From Duncaniella muricolitica (GTDB lineage: Bacteria > Bacteroidota > Bacteroidia > Bacteroidales > Muribaculaceae): a stretch of 64,000 nt of DNA. Positions 1-9,490 of the stretch are shown here, one piece after another. Each line of letters starts with the position of its first letter. Position 1 is the stretch's first letter. The notes under the pieces are model-generated. The model did no database searches. It saw only the letters and a program-made list of their open reading frames with translations, and had not been told where the DNA came from. The position numbers and the translations under genes were made by a program. The stretch is from the NCBI GenBank assembly GCA_025808375.1, contig CP061009.1, forward strand, positions 868,001 through 932,000, in the 5' to 3' direction.

Positions 1-1219
1 TATAGCGGTTGTAGATGTCTTCCTGATGAGTATACTGGAATGAAGCCGAGTAAGAGAGATTGGAGATGGCCTTGCGGTTGAGCCGCCACATGCCGTTGAC
101 GGCCAGGCGGAAACTTTGCTCAAGATTTTTGAAATACTCATCCTTGAGCATGGCTTCGTCGCTCTTGGTGTCGCTGAGATTGCGGTAATATGTGGCATTG
201 ACGTTGAATGAGAGCGGAGTGGATGTCTGAAGGAATATCTTGGAGTAGGCTGCATTGGCCGTGATGCGGTCATAGCCCAGATAGGTTTTGCGGAGGTCGG
301 CGTTTGACTTGGTGTAGTCCAGCCCGAAGTTGAGCGAGCCGCCATTGCCGCGCAGTCTCAGACCTTTGCCTACCGAAAGTAGTTTGGAGTTGGGGTCGAC
401 CTTGACCTGTGCCGTCCAAGGTGTGACACCGGCCTTGGTGTTGATGATGACCGCGCCTGATGTAAGGTTGCCGTATTCGACCGAAGGGATGCCTCTAATC
501 ACCTCGATTGACTCTATATTGTCGGGAGAGATCTGACGCAGGTCCACACCGCGTCCCGATGTAGTCTGGTCGTTCATGCTCACCTGCTGTACCGACGAGC
601 TGCTGCCCGAGCGGGCTGTGGAGAATACCTGCATGTTGGCGTCGTTGGATATTGGTGTGCCGTCGACCACGATAGCTGTGCCGAGAGCGTTGTTGGCATC
701 CTCGCCGGCGTCAATCTCACGTATTGAAGCCTGGCCGGCATTGGTAAGATCGGGATTCTTGGTGACGGCACCCGGCAACAGTTGGAGCATATCCTCCACA
801 CTTTTGGCCTGGAGATGCCGTATGGCCGACTGGCCTATGAGCGACGACGAGCCCATCTTGCCCTCTTCGGCGGTGACAACCACCTCTTTGAGCGCGAGAT
901 TGGATGGATTGAGCCGTATGATTATATCCTGTCGGATGGAGTCGTTGAGGCTAAACTCTCCCCTGGCAGTCTCATATCCGAGATAGGAGACCTCATATTC
1001 ATATTTGCCCGGATTGAGTTTGGTAAACGTAAATCGGCCGTCGGCATCTGTCGCCGCCCAATCCTGTGTGTTTAGCCTGACAATAGCCGCCGCTACAGGT
1101 TCGTCATTGTCGGATGAAATGACCACTCCGTAGAGAGCTCGTGGAGCGGCCGACAGGTTAAGTGTGCAGAGTATCGCTATAATCGCACTCGCGAATTTAC
1201 GACAAAAATATTTATTCAT
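1..1219 (-). CDS. TonB-dependent receptor, N-terminal part (runs off the window)
   Basis: Reading leftward from the ATG at 1219, the frame stays open to the window edge (about 406 codons). It starts with a signal peptide (MNKYFCRKF, a hydrophobic stretch, then LSAAP). A CarboxypepD_reg-like domain follows at about residues 28-110, containing VVISSDNDEPVAAAIV and a GKYEYEVSYLGYE strand pair. The plug comes next, with SVEDMLQLLPG, a VVDGTPI motif and SIEVIRGIPSVEYGNLTSGAV, and then the first barrel strands. Receptors of this type import glycans, siderophores or vitamins across the outer membrane with TonB energy; the substrate cannot be told from this part. No SusD or regulator is visible because its downstream side lies outside the window. 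Confidence 0.9.
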   Translation of the reverse strand, partial: MNKYFCRKFASAIIAILCTLNLSAAPRALYGVVISSDNDEPVAAAIVRLNTQDWAATDADGRFTFTKLNPGKYEYEVSYLGYETARGEFSLNDSIRQDIIIRLNPSNLALKEVVVTAEEGKMGSSSLIGQSAIRHLQAKSVEDMLQLLPGAVTKNPDLTNAGQASIREIDAGEDANNALGTAIVVDGTPISNDANMQVFSTARSGSSSSVQQVSMNDQTTSGRGVDLRQISPDNIESIEVIRGIPSVEYGNLTSGAVIINTKAGVTPWTAQVKVDPNSKLLSVGKGLRLRGNGGSLNFGLDYTKSNADLRKTYLGYDRITANAAYSKIFLQTSTPLSFNVNATYYRNLSDTKSDEAMLKDEYFKNLEQSFRLAVNGMWRLNRKAISNLSYSASFQYTHQEDIYNRY

Positions 1220-1450
1220 TGATGAGTGACATTCGACGGCAATAGACCGTTGCCGCAGAGAGAAATTAATAAACTGCTATTATTTGCAGTGCAAAATTAC
1301 TCATGTGTCAATCAGCCGACAATACTCAAAAATAGTGAAATTTCTAACGTAAATAATTGAAATTGATTATTACGGCATCTTCTGAAGCAGTGGCTTCTCG
1401 CTGGGGTATCGCTGGGGTATAAGGGTATTTGACTGTATGATGGTAAATAA

Positions 1451-1482
1451 TTTGTGTATTTGCACTTAGATGGCTATCTTTA
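1451..1482 (+). promoter_or_regulatory. Bacteroidetes-type promoter upstream of the SanA-like gene
   Basis: TTTG at 1451-1454 and TATCTTTA at 1475-1482 are separated by 20 nt. This fits the -33/-7 consensus TTTG / TAnnTTTG with one mismatch. The start codon lies 20 nt downstream of the -7 box, leaving a very short leader. Confidence 0.55.
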
Positions 1483-1502
1483 CATACTTTTAATAAGAGA
1501 AT

Positions 1503-2570
1503 ATGAAAACGAAAACACTTATAAAACGAGTAGTTCTGAGCCTCAGCGCGTTTCTGCTATTGGTCGTGGCTTTTACAATCTATGCTAATGTCAGGGTGGG
1601 AAATGCTGCCGAAAAGAGACTATATGCAACGGTCGATTCGGTGCCTCACAACAAGGTGGCCCTTCTGCTCGGAACAAATCCGCTTAATAGGTGGGGACGT
1701 CCCAATTCATACTTTACCAACCGCATTAATACGGCTGCCGAGCTATATCATGCCGGTAAGGTCGATTTTATCATAGCGAGCGGTGACAATCACACAAAGC
1801 TATATGATGAGCCAACCGCTATGCGTGATTCACTGATCGCTCATGGTGTGCCGGAGGACAGAATCATACTTGACTTTGCCGGATTCAGGACCCTTGACTC
1901 TGTGGTCAGGGCAAAGGAGGTGTTTGGATGCGATTCATTGACAATCATATCGCAGGCCGATCATAATGCAAGAGCATTGTATCTTGCCGAGGCCAACGGA
2001 ATGGAGGCTGTTGCAATCTCCGCTCCATTACGGGCGGGAAGATGGGTGAGAACCCGGCTTGCACTGCGCGAATGGCTGGCCCGCGACAAGATGATGCTCG
2101 ACATATGGTTTGGCAAACAACCTCATTTTCTCGGTGAAAAAATCGAGATTCCCGACGTAATGGCACAGAAAAGTTATGCGACGACTGAGGGTATGACAAT
2201 GAGGATTGCCAGCCCTGATCCAATCAGTAGCCCTGTGGATTCTCTTGTGGTGGAATTTACAAACAATCGTGATGCCGATATGACTACCGGAGAATGGTAC
2301 AGAATAGATACTAAGTCTGAAGGAGGGGATTGGATTCAGGCTCCTTACTTAAAAAAGTATCTGGACTTTCTGGCAAGGGATATAGGAGTCTGCTTCAACG
2401 GTATCGGGTATTCACTGAGACCGGATAGCTCATTCCTGATTACAGTGAAGCCATGGATTTATGATCTGAGCAATAAATCCGCCACATACCGTCTCGTCAA
2501 GACATTCAGTTATCCGCCATATCCTATCCATAAGAGCGACACGGCATACGTTGAATTTCAAGTCAGATAA
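1503..2570 (+). CDS. SanA/YdcF-family (DUF218) envelope protein
   Basis: The 355-residue product has one N-terminal membrane segment at about residues 9-28. The DUF218 fold follows, with LLLGTNP, the YFTNRINTAAELYHAGK block, FIIASGDN, and EPTAMRDSLIAHGVPEDRI. In enterobacteria SanA affects envelope barrier function and vancomycin sensitivity; no enzymatic reaction is firmly established. It is longer than E. coli SanA (about 240 residues) because of an extra C-terminal domain at about 215-355 that I do not recognise. It is the last chromosomal gene before the integrated elements. Confidence 0.8.
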   Translation: MKTKTLIKRVVLSLSAFLLLVVAFTIYANVRVGNAAEKRLYATVDSVPHNKVALLLGTNPLNRWGRPNSYFTNRINTAAELYHAGKVDFIIASGDNHTKLYDEPTAMRDSLIAHGVPEDRIILDFAGFRTLDSVVRAKEVFGCDSLTIISQADHNARALYLAEANGMEAVAISAPLRAGRWVRTRLALREWLARDKMMLDIWFGKQPHFLGEKIEIPDVMAQKSYATTEGMTMRIASPDPISSPVDSLVVEFTNNRDADMTTGEWYRIDTKSEGGDWIQAPYLKKYLDFLARDIGVCFNGIGYSLRPDSSFLITVKPWIYDLSNKSATYRLVKTFSYPPYPIHKSDTAYVEFQVR

Positions 2571-2750
2571 ATACAGCGCGAGGATTGTGCTTTGAAAATG
2601 TCTGAAAGACATCTTAAGCACACTCTGAGTGACCCTATTTTGCACACCCGTCGTTTCAATATTTTGCGTCGGAGGGGGAGAGGGGTAAAAAGAAAAGCCT
2701 CTGAAAATCGTTGATTTTCAGAGGAATTCATCGGTCTGATAGACCCTTCT
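2571..2750. other. Left junction with a terminator-like hairpin
   Basis: No gene is visible. A perfect 12-bp hairpin, CCTCTGAAAATC (2698-2709) with its complement at 2713-2724, stands 53 nt before a GTGACCCCGG core. The same hairpin-then-core spacing recurs at four other places in the window, so this is probably the end of an older integrated element. Confidence 0.5.
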
Positions 2751-2953
2751 GTGACCCCGGAGATTTCGGGGTTGTGTATTGTAAAACACTGATATTCACT
2801 TTGATAATGCGGTGGATGTAAGTTCACTCACACATCACTCATACTTATAAATCAGCGTTTTTCGTAATATCTCTAAAACATTAAACGCTGTGAATCAGAT
2901 GATTTACAGCGTTTATGCGGCACTTTGCCTTGATTCTTGTGACCTCGGAGAGG
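2751..2953 (+). repeat. 203-bp direct repeat, left copy (attachment region)
   Basis: This stretch aligns without gaps to 50068-50270, with about ten mismatches counted by eye. It begins with GTGACCCCGGAGA and ends with GTGACCTCGGAGAGG, the latter identical to the 3' end of tRNA-Lys (reverse strand). A second hairpin, AACGCTGTGAATC and its partner, lies at 2884-2913. Just outside the repeat the left copy continues with TTTTGAAT, where the right copy has tRNA sequence. It therefore marks the left attachment site of the composite. Confidence 0.8.
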
Positions 2954-3695
2954 TTTTGAATACTTTATTAGATACGCTGAATACCAATTACTTAACAAGA
3001 GTGATGGGATTTCATTCACACATTGCTCATACTGCATTTTCAATGTACTTCACAGAATTGATGTTCTGTAATGCAAAAATAGTAATAAACAGGCAATATC
3101 CAATCAGTCACTATGTTAAAAACATCTTGCTTTAGCTGAGTATCGAGATAAAAACTGTAAAACCAAGATTTGGGTTCACATTACTTAACAACCTATTTAG
3201 GTTTACTCTATTCACAGTAATTATTAGCCCTAAAATATCTTACTAATTAGCGCAACGGCATGACGATTTCCGGGCGATGCCGTCAGCGGCGTTTGGAGCG
3301 AGTCCGGCACTGCCGCAGACCGCATCGCCACGGATTAGAGCGGGCTAAACACCGGGTGAAGGATCGACAGTACAGATGGCGTCACGGAGGCCGCTACACC
3401 TGCACCGTCTTCTCCGTCACCCCGTGTTCCTTACGCCCGCTCCATTTCTGTCTTTCTACGGGTTGCGCCACATCCGCTGATTGCGGCAACACACGTCACG
3501 GGTTGCCGTAATCAGAATCATTACACATTCTTTTTCTTACGGACTAACATTCCGTTATGTCGGTTATCCTGTGTCACCATAAAGGCACTCGCGGCTCTAT
3601 GTTTCTTACCGACAATCGCATCTATCACAGCACGGAGTATATTCGCTCGGTATGGATAACGTGCCGGGACGGGCTATTCTATTGCCAACAACTGA
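2954..3695. other. Gene-free left end of element A
   Basis: No convincing gene is present. Positions 2954-3240 are AT-rich. Positions 3250-3520 turn abruptly GC-rich; an 83-codon frame there has no recognisable features and looks fortuitous. The stretch precedes an HTH fragment whose 5' half is missing, so it may hold the scrambled start of that gene. Confidence 0.4.
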
Positions 3696-3977
3696 AACAA
3701 CAGACCGCGACTGACCTTCCACGGAGAGCCTGTAATCCTTCTCGACGACATCATAACCGGGCTTGACATCAGCGAGAAGACAATAAGGCGATACCGCGAC
3801 GCAGGAAAAATCAAGGTCTATGAGAGCATAGAGGGAAACATCAAGTTCGTCCTTCAATGCGACCTCGACGAGTTTCTCGAAAAGTGCTTCATCAGTTCGT
3901 CCCATCCAGACTACAGGACTGTGAAGTGCAGAACCAACCCCGGCGGAAACGCCAAAACAACCACCACTAAATCATAA
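3696..3977 (+). pseudogene. HTH (excisionase-like) protein, 5'-truncated copy
   Basis: The frame between the stop at 3693-3695 and the stop at 3975-3977 reads FHGEPVILLDDIITGLDIS, then EKTIRRYRDAGKIKVYES and SSSHPDYR. It parallels the C-terminal two thirds of the intact protein at 43917-44279 (YHGKRIISLDDVAFGLHIS, KTMRKYRDEGKIEIYES, SSRHPDYP). There is no start codon in frame and the N-terminal third is not recognisable, so this is a decayed paralogue. It keeps its place directly upstream of the DUF3945 gene. Confidence 0.7.
3962..3976 (+). promoter_or_regulatory. Start-proximal leader motif, DUF3945 gene of element A
   Basis: CACCACTAAATCATAA lies just before the ATG at 3984 and overlaps the end of the HTH fragment. 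It is one of the ICE leader motifs described at the traN start. Confidence 0.4.
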
Positions 3978-3983
3978 TTCATT

Positions 3984-5525
3984 ATGGACCAGACTCCCGA
4001 TCAGCAGGAAGTGCTGATGGCCCGCGACAACACAAGCGGGAAAGTCGGGGCGGTCGTAGGGCAGAATCCCGACGGCACCCCGAAGATGGCGGACGTAAAG
4101 TCAACGCCACTCAGTGAACTCATCAAGTTCAACAAAGGGCAGAACCCCCTCGAAGCGTTCATGTCGAATTTTCTCCGGCAGGCCAGGAACCCTACGATGT
4201 TCAGCCTTTTCAGACTGCCAGCCGACAGATATGAAATGGTCGCGCCCGCAATGGCGGACATAATTCAGGAAGCGGAGAAAAACGCAGAGATGCTCAGACC
4301 CTACGCGGTGGAAACGGACGTCCCCGCCCATACAGTGTATCCTGAGCAACAGACAGTTCCGGAGCCTCCGGCTCAGCAGGAACAACAGGCAGTCGATACA
4401 CCCAAGCCGCCACAACAGGCGCAGACCCCGGAGCTTGAACAATCAGCGCAGGCACAACAGCCCCAACAGCCTGAACAGACACCCGCGGCACCTGTCAGGA
4501 ATGCCCCCATAAACGCGGACAGCATAGACTGGGACAAGATACAGAAGCAATGGGGCATCACACGCGAAGGCCTTGAAAAATCAGGGGCACTTGACCAGAT
4601 GGTCTATAACCACAAATCGCCGCAGCTTTTCACTGTGACACCACAATTCGGTGACGAGAAATTCTCGATTCAGGCAAAGCTCTCTTTCCGCACCAACCCC
4701 GATGGCTCATATTCACTTGTGCCACATTTCGTCCGCAACGAGCCGCAGCTCGACAAGGAATACAAGGGCTATACATTCACCGGCGAGGACAAGGCTGAGC
4801 TGCGCAAGGCCGGCAACCTCGGCAGGGCGGTGGAACTTGCCGACCCCAAGACCGGGGAAATCAAGAGATGCCTCGTGAGCATTGACAGGCTCACCAATGA
4901 AATCGAGTCAATGCCGATAGACAACATCTATATCCGGCGCAAAGTTGCGAACATAGAACTCGACATGCAGGCAGTCGGCATACTGAAGAACGGCGGCACC
5001 ATACGGGCGCAGAGCGTCGAACTGCCCAACGGCGCGAAATTTGTCGCCGACCTGCAATACAATGTATCCAAACGTGATGTCGTTTTCGTCAACTCTGATC
5101 TTTACCGCCAGTTGCAGGGACAACAGAACAGCCGCCCGCAACAAGACCAGTGGCACAATGCCGACGGCACTGTCAAACGCCTTGCCCACTGGTGCAAGAT
5201 GGAACTGAGCGAACAGCAGCAGAATGACTATCTTGCCGGTAAGAAAGTCCTCGTGGGCGAGGCAAAAGACAAATTCGGCAACGACTGCACCGTCTATTTC
5301 CAGTATGACCCGGAAAAGCGCACACCTGTAACCACGCGTATATATCCCGACCGCAACAATGTGGTGGGCATCGCCGAGGAAAGCAAGACACAGATGGCTG
5401 TCAACAATGACGGTGCCACAAACGAGGCTACCAAGAACGTGAAGGAGCCTCTCCAGCGCGGACAGACCGCACCAAAGGACGAAAACCAACAAAGGCAGCA
5501 GAAGCCCAAAGGTCCCAGACCCTGA
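3984..5525 (+). CDS. DUF3945 (DUF4099) domain ICE protein, element A copy
   Basis: The 513-residue protein opens with VLMARDNTSGKVGAVVGQNPDGTPKMADVKS and has the characteristic LSFRTNPDGSYSL and FTGEDKAELRKAGNLGRAV blocks. The C-terminal part carries repeated L.NGAKF.ADLQYN, KR.VVFVN and VVGIAEESKTQMAVN segments. It is closely similar throughout to the protein at 44305-45717. The main difference is a Gln/Pro-rich linker at about residues 115-172 that the other copy lacks. Such proteins sit beside topoisomerase genes in Bacteroidales ICEs; their function is not established. The gene looks intact even though its element is a remnant. Confidence 0.85.
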   Translation: MDQTPDQQEVLMARDNTSGKVGAVVGQNPDGTPKMADVKSTPLSELIKFNKGQNPLEAFMSNFLRQARNPTMFSLFRLPADRYEMVAPAMADIIQEAEKNAEMLRPYAVETDVPAHTVYPEQQTVPEPPAQQEQQAVDTPKPPQQAQTPELEQSAQAQQPQQPEQTPAAPVRNAPINADSIDWDKIQKQWGITREGLEKSGALDQMVYNHKSPQLFTVTPQFGDEKFSIQAKLSFRTNPDGSYSLVPHFVRNEPQLDKEYKGYTFTGEDKAELRKAGNLGRAVELADPKTGEIKRCLVSIDRLTNEIESMPIDNIYIRRKVANIELDMQAVGILKNGGTIRAQSVELPNGAKFVADLQYNVSKRDVVFVNSDLYRQLQGQQNSRPQQDQWHNADGTVKRLAHWCKMELSEQQQNDYLAGKKVLVGEAKDKFGNDCTVYFQYDPEKRTPVTTRIYPDRNNVVGIAEESKTQMAVNNDGATNEATKNVKEPLQRGQTAPKDENQQRQQKPKGPRP

Positions 5526-5742
5526 CAGCCTCTCACCATCCGTCCACAATCAACATACACTGTGATTCAACCGATACGATAGCCGGGTTATGACTGTAGT
5601 CCCGACCACTGAATCCACGTCACGTCCGTAAATATCCCGTCCGGCAACCGTATCACCCAGACAAGTTATCCCCACGGCACGGGGATAAGGGCAACCCGGT
5701 CCCCGTGCCTTCAATAAATTCACCCTAAACCCACATTAAATT
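5526..5742 (+). promoter_or_regulatory. Structured leader before the topoisomerase fragment
   Basis: The 217-nt gap matches in length and several blocks (GACCACTGAATCCA, AATATCCCG.CCGGCAACC) the 221-nt gap at 45718-45938. Both carry a GC hairpin shortly before the gene; here it is CACGGGG paired with CCCCGTG at about 5675-5707. The leader motif CACCCTAAACCCACA at 5721-5735 ends 7 nt before the ATG. The conservation between copies suggests a regulatory leader rather than spacer. Confidence 0.5.
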
Positions 5743-6120
5743 ATGATCCTTATTATCTGCGAGAGCATTCTCGCCACCAAGACCGTCGCCATAGCACTTG
5801 GCGCAAACAACGAGACAAGCGAGGGCATCCACACCTCAGGTACATTGACAGTCGCCACAGTGCCGCCACGTTTCATTCGCCACACGCCCCTCGGTGAGAT
5901 GGCTGACGGAAAAAGTCCGTTCATCCCGGAGAAATTCAGGATGTCCGTCTCCGACAAGGAACTGGAACGCGAGCTGAAGCCACTGTTCCGTGAGGCATCC
6001 GAAGTGGTGTTCGCCTCCGATGGCGGAGCCGACGCACAGGCGCGCTTCTTCAACATCTGCCGTCACTTCCGTGTGGGCTGTCCCCGAAGCCGTATGTGGA
6101 TGACCCGCCTCAGTTACGGC
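5743..6120 (+). pseudogene. Topoisomerase-like (Exc) gene, 5' fragment cut by IS21
   Basis: About 126 residues of a type IA topoisomerase-like TOPRIM region remain (MILIICESILATKTVAIAL, then FASDGGADAQARFFNICRHF). They match the N terminus of the intact gene at 45939-47474. Homology ends exactly at the IS21 terminal repeat at 6121; the extra residues of the frame come from IS sequence. The remaining three quarters of the gene are absent from the other side of the IS, so this is a deletion junction and not a simple insertion. Confidence 0.85.
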
Positions 6121-6207
6121 TGTAAAATTTAATCGAGAAGTGCGCCAGATTCTAATTGAGAAATGCACCGTTTCATAGGACATGCAAATTTAAGAAATTA
6201 GATATAA

Positions 6208-6972
6208 TTATAGTTGATTTTGGAGTATTTTCTTCGTTTCTTTCATTCTGAATGATTCTCCGGTCATGTTTAAGAGCACGGCTTTGTGGGTCAGGCGGTC
6301 TACCATTGCTGTCACGAGGACTTTGTCGGCGATAATCTCGCTCCATCTGTTGAAGGCCAGGTTTGTAGTGATGATGACTGTTTTCTTTCCGGCTCTGAGA
6401 GACAGATGGTTGAAGAGCAATTCGCCGGCTTCTTTGTCACAGGAGACGTATCCGAACTCGTCGCATATCACAAGGTCGTAGTTGATGAACCTGTTTTCAA
6501 GAGAACGGAGTGCGCGTTCTTGCCGTGCCTCTTTGATTTGCGTTATAAGCCGTGGCACTGAGGTGAACATTACGGTCATGCCCTGAGTGCAGGCCTCGAT
6601 ACCCAGAGCAGTGGCAATGTGCGTTTTGCCTGTTCCGGGATTGCCGTACAGGACGAGGTTTTGTCCTTGCCGGACGAAGTCGAGCGACCGCAGCAGTGGC
6701 AGAGCGGTGCGTGCGTCATCGGGGAGTTCGTCGACAATGAGGTCGCCCAGATATTTGAGTTGCGGAAAGTCGGCACGCTTTATCAGAGTGCGGCGACGGT
6801 TGTCGGCACGCATTTTAAGCTGGTCCTGCATCATGACGGCCATGAGGTGCTGCACGCTCCATGATTCGGCGGCGAAGCGGCTTATATACTGGTCAAGGGC
6901 ATCGCGCCACAATGGGAGTTTAAGCTCTGTGGCCGCTTTACGTATTATTTTAATGTCTTTGTTTTCTTCCAT
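6208..6972 (-). CDS. istB: IstB, IS21 transposition helper ATPase
   Basis: The product of about 254 residues starts at MEENKDIKIIRKAA; the frame is open further upstream, but that part overlaps istA. It has Walker A GNPGTGKTHIA, Walker B LVICDEFGY, and a sensor segment VIITTNLAFNRW. IstB is an AAA+ DNA-binding ATPase that selects target DNA and activates the IstA transposase. This copy is intact, in contrast to the istB of copy 2. Confidence 0.9.
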   Translation of the reverse strand: MEENKDIKIIRKAATELKLPLWRDALDQYISRFAAESWSVQHLMAVMMQDQLKMRADNRRRTLIKRADFPQLKYLGDLIVDELPDDARTALPLLRSLDFVRQGQNLVLYGNPGTGKTHIATALGIEACTQGMTVMFTSVPRLITQIKEARQERALRSLENRFINYDLVICDEFGYVSCDKEAGELLFNHLSLRAGKKTVIITTNLAFNRWSEIIADKVLVTAMVDRLTHKAVLLNMTGESFRMKETKKILQNQL

Positions 6973-8643
6973 TTTCCAATCAGTTGTTGATGTTGCCTGC
7001 GTGTGACTTTTGGATGGCTGCACAGGACAGCGGTAAGCGAGTCGAGTGTAGTCACCGCGTGCTCTTCGATTGAGGTTTTCTGTTGGCGGGGATGGATGTC
7101 AAGAGAGGATACGGAAGCGATGGCATCCGCGTCATTTTCAGACACATCTGTTTTCAGCATGGAGTCAAGTTCCACTTTGAGATGGTCTGCGGTCATGTGT
7201 CTGACACCTTTGAGGCGCAGGCTGCGTGCAGCGGCTGTAATCCGGGACTGCATGATGCCGTGGTCGCGCGCATACATCATGAACCGGATAAACTCCCTCT
7301 GCCGACCGGGACAGAAGTGGATCCGGTAGAGCCTCGGCAAGTTCCGCCGGAACCTGACGCATGGCCGTAGAGTTGTCCAGAGCGCCCGGCTTGCGAAGAA
7401 AAGTGCCGAGGTAGTGCTCCAGTTGCATGCTCCAGCCGCCCTTGCCCTCCAGTCTTACATGGTCTGCAACCCTGCGTCCTTGATGATATATGGCTATATG
7501 ACCGGAGTATACACGGGCCAGCACACTGCTTCCAACGAGTCCTTCGGGCACGGAATAATTGTTGTAGTCAACGTTTATCGTGCCGTAGCTGTCAGGGGTA
7601 TGCTCCTCGGCCTCAAAGCAGCCCATCGGCTGCGGAGCCGGCTGTAGGCAGTACAAATCGGCGCGGATACGCTCCTGCTTCTGACTGTCGCTGATGCCGG
7701 TGATACCCGAAGTGGAGTTGATTTTATGTAGAATACGGTCAAGCCAGTTCTGAGCCGCATCAAGAGTCTCGAACGACTGGCGGGACACGAACGCCGCATG
7801 GCGCACGATTTCCACCGAGCGCTCCACCGAGCCCTTCTCCCAACCCGAGCGCGCATTGCAGAACCGCTCCTCGAATTTATAATACAGAGAAAGACGCTGC
7901 ATGGCCTTTGTGGGGTACTTTGACAGCCGGACGTCCCTGACGACCGGTGCGGATAGTGACGGCAACCTTCATGTTGTCGTACACCATGGTCTGAGGAACA
8001 CCCTGTATCTCATCAAAGAAATTACGGTGGGCCTCCATCAGCGACAGCGTGTCCTGACGACGGAACAGCCATGCGCTGCGCCGGTTGGAATGCAGCAGAG
8101 TGAACACGGCCATCTGCACCATCTGACGGCGGCCGCCTATGACAAGAGGGATCTCTCCCCAGTCGAACTCGCACTCCTGCCCGGATCATGCTCGCGCCTG
8201 ACATAGACCTCCTTCTGCGGCCTGGTGCCCATGGTCGCACTGATGCGTCTGACATGATTGCACACACTCGGATAACTGAGCGTAAAGCCCCGCTCCAGAA
8301 GCATCGTGTGGATGCTGCGACACGTCCACTGAAGCTTGCGCATGCCTGTGACCCGACGCACACGATTGTCTTCAAGACACTTGCGGATAATCCCCTTGAT
8401 TTCATCCGTCACCACCGGACATGTCCGCGCCGGTGTGTTGAACTTAGGCTCCGAACCTAAAAGTGTTGCGAACGCCTTCATGTCGCAGACACCGTCGGCG
8501 TCCAGACACACACGCTCATACTCCCACACGATCCTGTCTACCGTGTGGCGGCTGATGTGCATCTCTCCCGCAATCTGGCGCTTCGACTGACCCTTGACAT
8601 GATAACGTGTCAGGACCTCGTTTCTTTCTACCATAGTTTTCAT
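6945..8643 (-). pseudogene. istA: IstA, IS21 transposase, frameshifted
   Basis: The start is MKTMVERNEVLTRYHVKG, followed by a HTH (KRQIAGEMHISRHTVDRI). An rve/DDE integrase core follows (CEFDWGEIPLVIGG, MVYDNMKVAV, NARSGWEKGSVERSVE) and then a C-terminal DNA-binding tail. The reading frame changes at least three times by single-base differences: a C missing near 8185, an extra C in a CCCC run near 7912, and an extra G near 7333. Copy 2 shares only the CCCC change. Both istA genes appear inactive as written. Confidence 0.85.
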
Positions 8644-8762
8644 TTTGTGGGACCGAGTTGATATTACTATAATATAACTCAAAATCCCCGGTTAAAATTC
8701 TCCTTTGAACCGGCGCACTTCTCGGTTAGATTTCATGGCGCACTTCTCGATTAAATTTTACA

Positions 8763-9490
8763 CCTTCAGGTCAAGAGCCATTACTGCTTTCAGTTCTGTC
8801 TCGGTAAGAAACTGACGTTCGTTGTATGTACGCTGGTACTTCTTTCCGATGAAAGGGTCATGGTCAATCCACTTGTGTGCCAGTGCATACTGCATACTGC
8901 ATTACATTCTTTACACATCGCAGATAGCGTACTGCCGCGTTGTTGGCGCACGCCTTCTTCATGCGCAGGAAATGCTGGAAGTCGTCGAGTATGCCAGAAG
9001 TCACGTCCTTAATAGGAATGTCAGGAGTGTTGAGATTTGTTTTGAAGAATTCCTCCATATAGTCGGCACAACGACTCCAACGCTGATAAGTGGCTTTCAC
9101 AATATCGCCACGTTCATACTCCTCTTTGCGTATCTCGTTTGCATTACGGAACACTTCTATCATCATCTTTGGCTTCTCTCCGTTACCGAGGAACAGCGAC
9201 TTCAGAATAGCCGGGTTGACAGGCTTGTTTTCTCGGATGAGCATATTGTGTATATCACAAAGTTTGGAACGTACCAGTTCAAGGTACTTGTTCAGTTCAA
9301 GGTCACGACGAGAGCGACCACGGCACAGATGCTTTTTGGCATCCCAATTTTCCGGGTCAACGGTGCGACCGATTTTGAACTCGGTAGCTTGTCCGGCCAC
9401 CGATATGCGGGCAAAGATTGGATATTCCGCCCGTCCGGTCTGTGGCTTCCGCACATAGAAGCCAAGAGTAAAATAAGAATCGGATGTCAT
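8763..9490 (-). pseudogene. Tyrosine integrase of element A, broken
   Basis: The first ~200 residues (MTSDSYFTLGFYVRKP through AVRYLRCVKNVMQYA) align with the intact integrase at 48323-49555. A tandem 7-bp duplication, CAGTATGCAGTATG on the coding strand near 8890, then shifts the frame. After the duplication the second frame continues the homology (HKWIDHDPFIGKKYQRTY-like, NERQFLTETE) until IS21 cuts it at 8762. The catalytic domain is gone, so element A has lost its own integrase. Confidence 0.85.

Larger units (their letters stand above)
6121..8762 (-). mobile_element. IS21-family insertion sequence, copy 1
   Basis: The 2642-bp element is bounded by TGTAAAATTTAATCGAGAAG on the left and its complement on the right. 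Each end carries a second inner copy of the GAGAAGTGCGCC motif, as expected for the multiple terminal repeats of IS21. It encodes istA and istB leftward. The flanks (TTACGGC left, CCTTCAGG right) show no target duplication and belong to two different genes, a topoisomerase and an integrase. The inverted sister copy is at 30279-32924. Confidence 0.9.

Noticed and set aside
3260..3511. Rightward frame of 83 codons in a GC-rich patch
   Set aside because: Composition is Arg/Cys/His-rich without domains, no leader, and it lies in a scrambled left-end region; most likely fortuitous.
7905..7920. Programmed frameshifting in istA at the CCCC run shared by both IS21 copies
   Set aside because: No slippery heptamer or downstream stem is visible, and other frame breaks in each copy are at different places, so decay or sequence error is simpler.
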